This document shows positions 10,436 through 20,129 of a DNA stretch of 64,000 nucleotides, in pieces. Below the pieces are notes generated by a model. That model searched no databases, was not told where the DNA came from, and worked only from the letters and a program-made list of their open reading frames with translations. A program made the position numbers and the translations under genes. Source of the stretch: Nematopogon swammerdamellus (Eukaryota; Arthropoda; Insecta; Lepidoptera; Adelidae); the NCBI GenBank assembly GCA_946902875.1, contig OX336345.1, forward strand, positions 18,135,395-18,199,394, read 5' to 3'. How positions within the stretch are numbered: position 1 is the first letter of the stretch; every line of letters begins with the position of its first letter.

Positions 10436-10866
10436 AACCGACTTCAAAAAAGGAGGAGGTTCTATGTTCGGCTGTATGTATTTTTTTTTATGTATGTTCA
10501 GCAATATCTTCCCCAATTGTGAACCGATTTCGATGATTCTTTTTGTGTTCGGTTCAGTCTAGCTCCAAGGTGGTCCCATTTTTTTTTAGTCAAGATCGGA
10601 TTGGAATGCGCGGGCGAGCGATTCCGCCGAGTACATTAATAGCAAATAAAAATTACTAAAAAAACTGTGAAATAAAAAACTATTTAAAAAAATATAAAAA
10701 CCGCCTTCAAAAATGTATGAAATAAAAAAATAAAAATCGAACCCTAGAGTTGAAGGCGGTGGTGCTAAAGCAAGCAAAAATAATAACCGACCGCCTTCAA
10801 CTCTAGGGTTCGATTTTTATTTTTTTATTTCATACATTTTTGAAGGCGGTTTTTATATTTTTTTAA
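10436..10866 (+). mobile_element. Family D foldback element
   Basis: It begins AACCGACTTCAAAAAAGGAG, runs through TCGGTTCAGTCTAGCTCCAAG, and ends in a long palindrome with 77-bp arms (10684-10760 and 10790-10866) and a 29-bp loop. The outer ends form a 15-bp inverted repeat with one mismatch (AACCGACTTCAAAAA and TTTTTGAAGGCGGTT). It is non-coding. A second, inverted copy lies at 14579-15042. Confidence 0.8.
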
Positions 10867-10974
10867 TTTATCTCATGGTACAGAGTAAGAGTACGCCCTT
10901 ACTCTGTACACTTACGCATTGGCTGTTCTTTTTAGGGTTCCGTATCCTTACGGATGTTCCAGATTTTAGTGTAT

Positions 10975-11265
10975 GTACATTATTAATGTACATACATACA
11001 TACCACGCGCTATATCCCGACAATCGGGGTAAGCAGAGTAGTCGGTGTTGTGCCGCAAGTACTCTTGTAAACCGATCACCATGTTTAGCAATGTATTAGG
11101 ACAAGATAACTATTAAGCAGCAAGTGAGGCACGAACGCCCACCTTCTGCATGACTCGGTGGAAGGACCGCGCCAAGGTGACAGGTGGCTATCCTGTCGCC
11201 CTTTAGCACGGCATCCCGTTCTTATCGCTTAGTCGCCTTTTACGAAGTGCACGGGGAGAAATGCA
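10975..11265 (-). mobile_element. Family A element, antisense
   Basis: The plus strand reads the TACATACATACATACC tail, CCCGACAATCGGGGTAAGCAG and ACTCGGTGGAAGGACCGCGCC, and ends in the CACGGGGAGAAATGCAGT head. The middle has a deletion near 11060. Confidence 0.8.
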
Positions 11266-11334
11266 GTATTAATAATAATGCAGGCTATGTAAATAGATAA
11301 ATGTATTGTAAGCCAAATTATCAATAAAAAAACC

Positions 11335-11456
11335 TAAGTGGAGTAACTAAATGGCGCCTCACTGAGCGTGGTTTCGCGAGGAGAGGGGTTTTTGGCTCTG
11401 TCGACTGTACCATTGGTCCCTCGACACAGCCACCCATGTTGGTTTACATAAAAAAA
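11335..11456 (+). mobile_element. LINE 3' tail
   Basis: It contains GGCGCCTCACTGAGCGTGG, then GACACAGCCACCCATG and an A-run. It is related to the 3' UTR of the LINE at 5586-5925 (CCTCTCTGAGCGTGGTTTCG) and to the antisense copy at 36330. Confidence 0.6.
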
Positions 11457-11627
11457 AGTGCGAACATTGCTCACACACAGACTAGGGTCCCGCAACCGTT
11501 TTCTTCCTGAACGCATAGTGAGTTCGCGCTGCGATCACACGGTCGCAACGTGCCTCGAGCGCGAAATGTCTGCGCCGCCGCCGCCGCAGTCCACAATAAT
11601 GAATTTACTGTAAGAACTAAATGGACT

Positions 11628-11954
11628 GTGTGAGGCCGGTACTTAAAAATAATAGCCCCACTGTGTCTCTCCCCGTGCATGTCGTAAAAGGCGGCTAAGT
11701 GATGGGGACGAGATGCCATGCTAAAGGGCGACAGGCTTGCCACCTGTCACCTTGGCGCGGTCCTTCCACCGAGTCATGCAGCAGGTGGGTCTTCGTGCCT
11801 TACTTGCTGCTTGATAGTTACCTTGTCCGAATAATTTGCTAAACGTGGTGGTCGATGTTGTGTTGCAATTTTCCAGAGAGTTCTTGCAGCACAACACCGA
11901 TTACTCTGCTTACCCTGATTGTCGGGATACAGCGTGTGTGGTATGTATGTATGT
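11628..11954 (+). mobile_element. Complete family A element with 13-bp TSD
   Basis: This is the best-defined copy of family A. It starts GTGTGAGGCCGGTACTTA and ends in (TATG)n. The same 13 bases, AACTAAATGGACT, flank both sides (11615-11627 and 11955-11967). The element is 327 bp, has no coding capacity, and shows a microsatellite-like tail and duplicated target, as expected for a retroposed SINE-like unit. I see no clear A/B box in its head. Confidence 0.88.
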
Positions 11955-11974
11955 AACTAAATGGACTATTTTTT

Positions 11975-12115
11975 TTTTTATTGAGCTTTACGTTCCGGAG
12001 TAGTCACAGCGCGTGTGGCAGACAGACAGATCGACGGACGGACGGACGAGCAGGCACGTGGCCTATTTTATCCATGCCAGCGTCGTTGACTACGGAACCC
12101 TAAAAACTTGTACGC
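11975..12115. repeat. Family C-like fragment with GACG/GACA tract
   Basis: It contains GACAGACAGATCGACGGACG and ends TGACTACGGAACCCTAAAAA. The ending is the reverse complement of the TTTTTAGGGTTCCGTAGTCA start seen in this repeat superfamily. Confidence 0.55.
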
Positions 12116-12119
12116 CCTT

Positions 12120-12370
12120 TCCATACATGTGTATTTTCTTTATTCCACGGTCGGTCCCTAGCGCCGGCCCTTACGCCACTGGAAGATAAGGTGGTCCGAG
12201 CAATGCTATCTGGGGTTGGAGACGTCCAGACGGTCAACCCTTGCCCGGGGGAGTCGGATACTCTTCCGGATAACCGTCCAGACAGGAATTAACTATATTC
12301 AGATGTTTGTTAATACGCCTTGCATTTCAATTTAATTTGGCGGAGGGAATTCCGATGTTGTGCTTTTTTG
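12120..12370. other. Unassigned GC-richer sequence
   Basis: It includes a GC-rich patch at 12150-12290 with no motif I recognise, possibly an old LINE remnant. Confidence 0.3.
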
Positions 12371-13303
12371 TTGCGGTTTTAGGGTTCGGTACCTCAAAAG
12401 GAAAAAACGGAACCCTTATAGGATCACTTTGTTTACCGTACGTCCATCTGTCTGTCCGTCTGTGAAGACCCTTTTTCTCGGGTACCGGTAGAGGTATGAA
12501 GATGAAATACTAAGGTGTGCGATCCCTTGGAGGTGTAAAAAATTCAAGCTTCTAAGTCAACGCAATCAAAAGATAAGGCAATTTATGTCACATATTTTGA
12601 TACTCTCAAACTCACTCACCAAAACCTATAGGGCATTTGTCGTTGATCTAGAAATATGTCAAGAAGCTCACAACATAAGTAAAGGAAAAGGAAAGTTAGG
12701 TTTTAATTATTTAGTTATTAGTATCTTCATTTACAGTGTAAATTGTTTTATGTATTTTTATATCGTCTGTATCTCTATCACAATTGATTGTCATGGCAAT
12801 TAAATAATACTTCTAGTAAAGGAATACATCGAGAATGTTTAATTTGTAATTAATTATATCACACAAAAAAATATGTATGTTTGTTTTCACTCTATCGTAA
12901 AAACGGTAGGTAATAGGTAGATAAAAAGCGTCGAACGTGGTGTGATTTTAGTGCAAACTAAATATCCTTTCCTTTCCTTCCTTCCTTCCTTTTCCTTCCT
13001 TCCTTTTCCTTATCCTTACCTATAATAAAATCCAACGTCTGCTTTCTGTCTGAGTGTCTGAGTGTATCTGTCTGTCCGCTTATAACTCGAGAACCACTGA
13101 ACCGATTTTCATAAAACAAAATTCTACGGATAGCTTTATTCTTCCCATCAACTATAGGCTACTTACTATCACGCTAAATAGCTTATGAGGTTAGCGGTGA
13201 AGTGAAATATGAGAGCGGGCGGAGCCGCGGGCACAGCTTATAACAATATATTGTGTGGTGGTACCCTCGGTGAGCGAGTCCGACTCGCACTTGGCGCTTT
13301 TTT
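12371..13303 (+). mobile_element. Family C element interrupted by a nested insertion
   Basis: The start (TTTTAGGGTTCGGTACC, then GTCTGTCTGTCCGTCTGT near 12446) and the end (GCGAGTCCGACTCGCACTTGG near 13272-13292) match other copies. In between lie unique AT-rich DNA, a CCTT-rich tract at 12963-13010 and a family F insertion at 13010-13245. Confidence 0.55.
13010..13245 (+). mobile_element. Family F element, copy 1
   Basis: It begins CCTTACCTATAATAAAATCC, contains the decamer-like GAACCACTGAACCGATTTTC and ends GCGGAGCCGCGGGCACAGCT. It is nearly identical to 29318-29540 in the same orientation, so at least one of them moved recently. It is non-coding. Confidence 0.7.
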
Positions 13304-13499
13304 TACTTATCTTGGAAAGTATTAATTATGTACCAATACGAATATTAATACAACCTTTCTGCAGTTTAGTTAGTAATTATGTATTGTAGACGTTTTGCTT
13401 TAAAGACATCTGCAAGTTAGGCTTTTCGCTCAAAACTGGTCATTCTATGTACATATATCTACATATTGATAGAAAATTTAGTGTTCTTTTATGATTTTA

Positions 13500-13652
13500 T
13501 TTCAATTAATGTAGATTACAGACAATGGGCGCTCCGGCATCACGGCCTTTCATGCTCCAGGAGTGTCGGCAGGCTGTATCACCACGCTGCCATTACCAAC
13601 ATCATCAGACGCTTCCTTGCATCAGCGAACATCCCGAGTGCACTCGGAGTCT
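13500..13652 (+). pseudogene. Retroelement C-terminal domain fragment
   Basis: It encodes HGLSCSRSVGRLYHHAAIT and then IIRRFLASANIPSAL. From memory, this string lies just upstream of the PDG...WD and AVETLG segments in the C-terminal part of certain reverse-transcriptase proteins, other pieces of which occur at 21229, 22858, 35095 and 49190. It stops abruptly where antisense family B begins at about 13653. Confidence 0.6.
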
Positions 13653-13763
13653 CTCAACATCCGTGATGTCAGCCCATAAACACCAGGTAAACTAGGTGCC
13701 ATGTCAGTGCTTCCCTTCATTTTCATGTCGGCTACACTGAACTGGACGGAAAAGGCGAACTAC
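13653..13763 (-). mobile_element. Family B fragment, antisense
   Basis: It contains ACATCCGTGATGTCAGCCC and CTACACTGAACTGGACGG, and is followed by a run of C at 13764-13777. It is truncated at both ends and joined directly to the retroelement domain fragment. Confidence 0.75.
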
Positions 13764-13764
13764 C

Positions 13765-14030
13765 CCCCCCCCCCCTTCCCAGTCACATGGTGGATTCGTT
13801 AAAAAAATTCGAAAAATTCTTAAATGTATCAAAAGGCTATAGGTAGTAGGAAATGGCTTGAGTGTGAGAATTGAAGATAAAATAATTAATAATAAGAATG
13901 CTTATTAATTATACATGTACGTGTATGTAAGTACATGCTAGTGAAAAAAGGAGCATCCTACTACTACTGTTTTAGATTTTTAGAATAAGAAGAATTTAGA
14001 ATTTTAGAAACTACTGTGACTAAAATTTCG
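13765..14030. other. Unassigned AT-rich sequence
   Basis: It begins with a C-run and otherwise holds nothing I recognise. Confidence 0.4.
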
Positions 14031-14033
14031 ACA

Positions 14034-14386
14034 AAAAAAAATTGGTTGTCTGTAAAGTCGGTTTACGGACGATAGTTTTACGTGATGACGTGGAAAAATC
14101 GTAGTACATAGAGCAAAGATCAGTAATTCTATTTCCATTAGAAAGATTAATCATCTTGTGACTGGCCATCAATAAACTTCTGTTGTCTGATCTTGACAGT
14201 TTTACTTCTTAAGACGTTTCCATGGTAACTTTGACTATACCGATTGTGCCTCTCTATCGCTTGTTACGCGCTCTTGCTTGCACACACAGGCTCAGATGGA
14301 ACGTGACACTTTTTCGTGTGTGCAGCCGGTGTTCATCAATTTATAAGACGTGACGTCATCACGTCAAAAATTAAGAATGTAGGGCC
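14034..14386 (+). mobile_element. Family I element
   Basis: It runs from TTGGTTGTCTGTAAAGTCGG with GATAGTTTTACGTGATGACG to TGACGTCATCACGTCAAAAA. An antisense copy lies at 53722-53995 and a split copy at 34155-34745. The ACGTGATGACGT strings near both ends are inverted relative to each other. It is a non-coding, probably non-autonomous DNA element. Confidence 0.65.
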
Positions 14387-14399
14387 TCACGGAAAACGG

Positions 14400-14456
14400 A
14401 ATGATACGGAACGCTCTCCACGCGAGTTCGAATCGCACTTGCCCCCTTTTTAAATT
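14400..14456 (+). repeat. Family C 3' end, diverged
   Basis: It reads ATGATACGGAACGCTC, then GCGAGTTCGAATCGCACTTG, then T-rich sequence. This corresponds to the terminal hairpin and end of family C. Confidence 0.5.
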
Positions 14457-14578
14457 AAAAAAACTTTGTTGATATTTTTAATAGTTAACATCTGTTTTTT
14501 CCCGTAAAATGTACGTTTTATAAATTGTTATTTAATCTCGTATAACATGAACCTAGCAAGTGAACATGCGTCGTGCAC

Positions 14579-15042
14579 AGCAAATAAAAAAACTATTTAA
14601 AAAAATATAAAAACCGCCTTCAAAAATGTATGAAATAAAAAAATAAAAATCGAACCCTAGAGTTGAAGGCGGTCGGTTATTTTTGCTTGCTTTAGCACCA
14701 CCGCCTTCAACTCTAGGGTTCGATTTTAATTTTTTTATTTCATAAATTTTTGAAGGCGGTTTTTATATTTTTTTAAATAGTTTTTTATTTCACAGTTTTT
14801 TTAGTAATTTTTATTTGCTATTAATGTACTCGGCGGAATCGCGAGGCCGAAGGCCGAGCGATTCCGCCTAACTTTCCATTCCGATCTGGACCAAAAAAAA
14901 AAATGGGACCACCTTGGAGCTAGACTGAACCGAACACAAAAAGAATCATCGAAATCGATTCACAATTAGGGAAGATATTGCTGAACATACATAAAAATAC
15001 ATACAGCCGAACATAGAACCTCCTCCTTTTTTGAAGTCGGTT
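14579..15042 (-). mobile_element. Family D foldback element, inverted copy
   Basis: It is the reverse-oriented counterpart of 10436-10866, ending TTTTTTGAAGTCGGTT at 15042. The palindrome arms extend further than in the first copy, to roughly 14579-14680 and 14705-14806. It also contains a GC-rich hairpin (GGCGGAATCGC and GCGATTCCGCC) around GAGGCCGAAGGCCGA at 14841-14859, which is mostly deleted in copy 1. Confidence 0.8.
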
Positions 15043-15045
15043 AAA

Positions 15046-15610
15046 AAGCTGCAACATCTTCAAACCCCTTAGACGATAAACTATACGTAGGCACATAAGC
15101 GATAATATGAAGAATAATCATAGAAGCGAGATACGAACCGATATCGTGGAATGACGTCTACTGCCCCCAGTCGAGAGGGGATCAAACTTGTAATGTAATT
15201 AGGGTAGATAGATTAGTTTCTCCGTAGAGAAGTCCGCAAAGTCCAAAGTTAATCTCTCGACCAAATATTAGGTTTATCATTTACCTGCCCCAATTAAAAC
15301 TTGTTAGTGGAAAGGTCTTACTATGGGCGGACCCTGTCGCTTTTAGGAGATTAATTATAGATAAAATTAGCAATATGCTGAAATATTGCATGTCGCTCTA
15401 ATAGGTCTGCTGGTGGAATTTTCAGAGTAGGTATATTTAACTAGGAATATTGTAGTATCACAGGTAGAGAAAGATCGTATCTCATCGTAACTACAAATTA
15501 TAGAATGCAAAGTATGCACGTTCGTCGTTAAGTCAAGAACTATGTACTCAACATATTATTTTCAGTTTTCGTTAAGAAGGGGTACTAGGCAAACATCACA
15601 TCGTATTACC
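15046..15610. other. Unassigned sequence
   Basis: No repeat or gene recognised. Confidence 0.4.
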
Positions 15611-15612
15611 CT

Positions 15613-15848
15613 AACCATAGCCATATTTCAAGTGATTTAACCATAATGTATATGCTTAGAGTTAGGCAAAGATTAAAGGTATAATGTGATTTTTTTTTTA
15701 TTTAATCCGGTATGGGTGGCTGAGTCGGAGGGGCCAAAGCGCATGCTCCAACCAGCCAATATCACCTCCGACTAGAAGGTAGGTGCCATACCGGAGACTT
15801 CCCTGGATTGCTGGCTATAGTTAAATCACTTGAAATATGGCTATAGTT
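15613..15848. repeat. 33-bp inverted repeat bracketing a SINE
   Basis: The arm 15613-15645 (AACCATAGCCATATTTCAAG and on) is the inverse of 15816-15848 with two mismatches. Between them sits an antisense family B' copy. Confidence 0.8.
15690..15815 (-). mobile_element. Family B' element, antisense, copy 1
   Basis: The plus strand reads ATCCGGTATGGGTGGCTGAG, then CGCATGCTCCAACCAGCC and GGTAGGTGCCATACCGGAG. It matches the sense copy at 38150-38415. A T-run on its left is the poly(A) tail on the other strand. Confidence 0.75.
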
Positions 15849-15884
15849 ACTATAATACCATGTGCAGAAAGATTTATGCTATGT

Positions 15885-16012
15885 TTTTTTTTATGTAATC
15901 CGATATGGGTGGCTGAGTCGGAGGGGCCAAAGCGCATGCTCCGACCAGCCAATATCACCTCCGAGAAGGTAGGTGCCATACCGGAGACTTCCCTGGATTG
16001 CTGGCTATACTG
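15885..16012 (-). mobile_element. Family B' element, antisense, copy 2
   Basis: Nearly the same sequence as 15690-15815 in the same orientation, about 195 bp downstream. Both end GATTGCTGGCTATA, so they look like a local duplication rather than independent insertions. Confidence 0.75.
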
Positions 16013-16019
16013 GCTATGC

Positions 16020-16605
16020 TATGTACTGTTACTGTTAGTTCGATGTACTGAGTCATTTCTAATCTAAATAATGTTTAATGTCACAAATTGGTTAATATAC
16101 AAATTCGATTAATTTTAACCGAGTAACATTTTTACGAATTCGCGATTTGTTAATGTTACCTCTGTAAATTGAAAACAAAATAATGCATTCAGCAAAAACT
16201 CAAAACTCTTTCAAAGTCCACGTCCGGAAACTAAATCCCCAGTGACATTGTACTCGTATGTATGCTACCAACCTAGCTACTAATCAGCATTAGCCCACGT
16301 GCTAATATCGTCCACGCGTCAGTCGGGAACCCTCGTCAGTCCGAACGTTAATTTATGTTTAACGTTTGTTCGACCAACGCCTTTAAAATCTCAATTTACG
16401 GACAAACTGCCGAGTTTTTGCGGCATTAACGTGTCCGAGAATCTGCCCTCGACCGAGCAGAATAAATACGGTTGAGTGCCTTTCGCATTTGCGGGTTCAG
16501 GTGACGGCCTTGATTTGAATCAAAAGTTTGATCTGCATTTCTAAATGTAAAATTGATCAAATTTAAGTGCCGACCACTTACCGCAAACAAATAAGTAAGT
16601 ATAGT
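16020..16605. other. Unassigned unique sequence
   Basis: No repeat recognised. 16270-16530 is richer in CpG and unlike anything else in the window; it might hold constrained non-coding sequence. Confidence 0.35.
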
Positions 16606-16607
16606 AG

Positions 16608-16835
16608 TTTAAAAAACCGGCCAAGTGCGAGTCGGACTCGCGCACCAAGGTTTCCGCACCACAAAAAAAACATAAAAAAAAACACGTTTCTTGTATGGGA
16701 ACCCCCCGTAAATTTTTGCTTTTTTCTATTTTTTATTATTGTTTTATATGGCGCATATACTCGCGCCATAATAACACATATTCTGCGAAAACTTCAACGG
16801 GATACCTATTACGGTTCAAGAGATACAGCCCTCGG

Positions 16836-16870
<35 letters not shown>

Positions 16871-16928
16871 GCGTAGGCTTAGTAATAGGCTTCCGTACGG
16901 GATACGTACGGCATACGAAAACCTAAAA
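16608..16928 (-). mobile_element. Family C element, antisense
   Basis: It starts AAAAAACCGGCCAAGTGCGA, the inverse of the family end, with the hairpin GTGCGAGTCGGACTCGC. It contains TTACGGTTCAAGAGATACAG, a GACA/GACG tract at about 16836-16870 and TTAGTAATAGGCTTCCGTAC. Overlapping open frames here are repeat-driven (RTDRQTDGRTD). Confidence 0.75.
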
Positions 16929-17378
16929 TGACAAATAGGAAATAATTTGAACATTAATCAACAAAATTAATATCACCCACGAAACAGCAAATTCACAACC
17001 GATTTACAGTTAATGAAGACAGATCCACGGCGCAAAGCCGATTGGGCAAACAAAACGCAACGTTTAAACCTACGCCATTATTAACGCCATTAATCAGTGC
17101 GTAAATACGCCAGATAGTGCGTTATTTGTCGAAATTATTATTTATGGATCCGCGCGCTGCAAACAAATGTGAACAAACAAAGTGGGCGACCAACGTGGAA
17201 ATCAATCGCTAGAAGAGGTATGGGAAATCACAACGGAATATCAAGTAAGAGTCAAATAGTATTAAATGCATTCCATTTATTCGTAACTTCACCGATACAA
17301 CCATAATGAAATAAGTCAACTAACGCCATCTAGCGTCAGCCGGTAGCAATACTAACAATAGAGTTTCTTAATCACCTG
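16929..17378. other. Unassigned unique sequence
   Basis: No repeat recognised. 16980-17230 has many CG dinucleotides and short repeated strings such as CGCCATTA; a regulatory role is possible but unsupported. Confidence 0.35.
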
Positions 17379-17384
17379 GACCGT

Positions 17385-17674
17385 TGGAGGGTGACCGTGG
17401 TTCGGATTCCACGTAAAGCTGTAGGTCCCTCCTTCTTACCTTAGGGTAGTAGCTGGTAGGGTTTATCCCGCCCGAGTTGGTACTGAATGAAACCGCACTG
17501 AATGAAACGTCTCGATCGAAACGGCTATGTAAATAGTTAGTGTTTTCCGTCCAGTTCAGTTCATGAAATAAAGGGAAGCACTGACATGGCACCTAGTTCA
17601 CCCGGTGTTATGGGCTGAAGTCACGGATGTTGTAGGTGATGTAGCCAACCGTGTCAGTTTCGGTAAAAAAAAAA
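17385..17674 (+). mobile_element. Family B element with tRNA-SINE-like body
   Basis: The 5' part (GTGGTTCGGATTCCACGTAA, CTGTAGGTCCCTCC) is the body seen after tRNA-like heads elsewhere. The 3' part is standard family B ending in an A-run. It lacks the head shared with family A, unlike the copies at 27030, 32592 and 51225. Confidence 0.75.
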
Positions 17675-18188
17675 TTTTACTTCTTGATCCTAGTATGCAG
17701 TGCAATATAATATACACCTCAGATAATCACGCCATCATCTAACAATATTATGTTGCCGGGATTTTAAATTGATGTGGTTATTAAACATTATCAAAAATGT
17801 TCGGCTTTACTCACGGTCGTCTCCGAGCTATGTGGCTCAAAGTTTCGGGCCAAACGTATGGCCCATCCTCATGGTCCGTCGCACCAGGCAGAGCGCTCAC
17901 GAGGATTTAGTTTTCAGTTTTAGGAGTTTTAGGAGAAATTTCTTGCATGGCGCCTAGACCGGAACAAGGTGTGATGAGCTGACATCTTGCAAGTGTTGCA
18001 GCCAAACCTGTCGGGCTTCATAAAAAAATCTCTGCCACGCGTTTTGTTAACTAACTTATTTACGGTCAGCTGCAAGTGGAATGCATACATACCAAATGTT
18101 GATAACAAAGCAACACTTTGGAAAGTATGACAATGGCGGTCCGGTATATTCGTTTCCAGCGCGACTACCGACCAGACAGTAGGTGAGA
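17675..18188. other. Mixed sequence with a diverged family B 3' end
   Basis: 17943-18030 (CATGGCGCCTAGACCGG through CAGCCAAACCTGTCGG to a CATAAAAAAA end) is an old plus-strand family B 3' end. The remainder is unassigned. Confidence 0.45.
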
Positions 18189-18274
18189 GAGTAAACCAGG
18201 GCCGTACCCAGGATTTTGTTTCGGGGGGGGTCAAGGTTCGAAAAAATATTTGTAAACTCATGTACCTACGTTAA

Positions 18275-18815
18275 ATAAGGTCTTTCAAAATTTGTTAATA
18301 GTACGCTAAGGAGGGAGGGGGGGGGGGGGGGGGGGGGGAGGGGAGGCAAGGGTGCTGTATCGGAAATAGATCACTTTTGAAGAACAACGATTTTTTTTTA
18401 CAGAAAAAAAAATTTTTAAGATAAAAAAAAAAAAAATTTTTTTTCTTAATCGTTTCAGTTTCATGCCAGGAACAAAAAAGTCTTCCAATATATAGATCTA
18501 TTTCTTTCAGAAATTGTGAAAAACCACAATTTTAGTTTTATTAGTATGGGATAGAAAGAATTTTAGAATTAGTATTAGAATTTTTTTTACCAACTTACAC
18601 GTGTTACATCATAATGGTAATAAAGACTTTTTTGTTACTGTTATGAAACTGAATCGGTAAGGCTATGAAAATCAACCACCTATTTTTTTATTTAAATACA
18701 TAAAAAAAAAATTTACATAAAAAAAGCCCAAGGTCCAAAAAACATTATATAGGTTTTACTCCCTATATGATACAGGGGGGCCCTTAGCGTACTATTAACT
18801 AATTTTGAAAGACCT
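18275..18815. repeat. Internal inverted repeat with G-tract
   Basis: GGTCTTTCAAAATTTGTTAA with TAGTACGCTAAGG (about 18279-18312) is inverted at 18782-18815. The left arm runs into a near-pure G tract (about 18313-18347), which could form quadruplex DNA and is a likely assembly weak point. Confidence 0.7.
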
Positions 18816-19209
18816 ACATATGAACAGTGTGCATGTAATGTAGGTATTTCATTAAACGCCCTGTTTCAAAAATGGGGTATTTAAAAATGTATGGAGAAAG
18901 TAAAAATGTTTTTTTCTTTTAAATAAAACATTTTCAGCGAAAGCTATTTAGTTTAATTTTGAAAGACCTATATATGAACAGTGTGCATGTAATGTAGGTA
19001 TTTCATTAAACGCCCTGTTTCAAAAATGGGTGTTAGCATGAAGGCTGGTGTAGTATTTCATATTCTGAACATCTTTTGTTCCACCACTTGGGGCAAAAAA
19101 AAAAGATCTTCACCCTTATATTTCAGGAATAGGTATTTAAAAATGTATGGAGAAAGTAAAAATGTTTTTTTCTTTTAAATAAAACATTTTCAGCGAAAGC
19201 TATTTAGTT
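18808..19209 (+). repeat. Duplicated block with a 102-bp length difference
   Basis: The block at 18808-18955 recurs at 18959-19209. The shared strings are GAACAGTGTGCATGTAATGTA and TGTATGGAGAAAGTAAAAATG. The second copy carries an extra 102 bp (19030-19131) between the two halves, so either the first copy lost it or the second gained it. Confidence 0.8.
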
Positions 19210-19259
19210 TCGGATATAAATCAATCAATAATGTTAGCTAAAAAAAATCGAATTCTTTT

Positions 19260-19314
19260 GTTACACGATTTTTTAGGGTTCCGTGTCCGGTACGGGACCC
19301 TATTACTAAGCCTA

Positions 19315-19365
<51 letters not shown>

Positions 19366-20006
19366 CGTCCGTCCGTCCGTCCGTCCGTCCGTCCGTCCGT
19401 TCGAGGGCTGTATCTCTTGAACCGTAATAGGTAGCCCGTTGAAATTTTCACAGAATATGTTTTATTATATTATGGCCGATATAACAACAAAATAATAAAA
19501 AAAACCCGACCCTTAAAAAGTCAAAAATAGTAATTTCCGTTCACTTACTTAAAGGAGTCGGGAGACCGCTAAGTAAATTCCCGCGCAGCTCTGAGTTTTT
19601 ATATTTTATTTAATTAGCGGTCCCCCGACTCCTTTAAGTAAGTAAATGGAAATTATTTTTGACATTTTAAGGGTCGGGGGTTTTTTAAATTTGTAATTTA
19701 ACTTTTATTTCAAGCTTTTTTAAAAAAACCGCATGAAAATCGGTCCACTTTTTATAATAGTGGATATAATAGCGATATAACAACAAATAATAAAAATAAG
19801 AAAAAGTAAAAAATTCACAGGGGTCCCATAGAAGAAACCAAAAAGTCATCTACCGAATAGATTATGAAGCATTTTAACTAATCATGACATTTAACTAATA
19901 TGAAGCATTTCATAACACGCCATAGATGGCGTGAGTGGCGCTAGCCATGACATGGCGATACGGAACCCTCGGTGCGCGAGTTCGACTCGCACTTGGCCGG
20001 TTTTTT
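19260..20006 (+). mobile_element. Family C element, most complete copy
   Basis: It starts TTTTTTAGGGTTCCGTGTCC. A GTCT tract then a GTCC tract lie at about 19318-19399. TATCTCTTGAACCGTAATAGG follows. It ends CGGAACCCTCGGTGCGCGAG, a TTCGACTCGCAC hairpin arm and TTGGCCGGTTTTTTTT. It is non-coding; the frame through the tract encodes only PSVRPSV-type repeats. A palindrome is embedded at 19499-19685. Confidence 0.75.
19499..19685. repeat. Long imperfect palindrome inside family C
   Basis: AACCCGACCCTTAAAAAGTC with TTAAAGGAGTCGGGAGACCG is mirrored after a short AT-rich loop by CGGTCCCCCGACTCCTTTAA and TTTTAAGGGTCGGGGGTT. A relative with different loop and arms lies at 50145-50300. Confidence 0.75.
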
Positions 20007-20064
20007 TTATCTTAACTGCTGTTAGCTTCATCACCTGCAACATCCTTAATTTTACCTTGGTTAT

Positions 20065-20127
20065 CTAGGTGCCATGTCAGTGCTTCCCTTCGGTCGTGGC
20101 GAAGGGAAGCACTGACATAGCACCTAG
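20065..20127. repeat. Family B-derived palindrome
   Basis: Arms of 28 bp (20065-20092 and 20100-20127, one mismatch) surround a 7-base loop. The arm is the family B segment CTAGGTGCCATGTCAGTGC, so half of a B copy has been mirrored. Confidence 0.8.
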
Positions 20128-20129
20128 AC

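Noticed and set aside
16567..16931. Overlapping open frames of 119 and 78 codons
   Set aside because: They run through the family C tract and encode RTDRQTDGRTD-type repeats; the same happens at 19221-19451 and 39140-39394.
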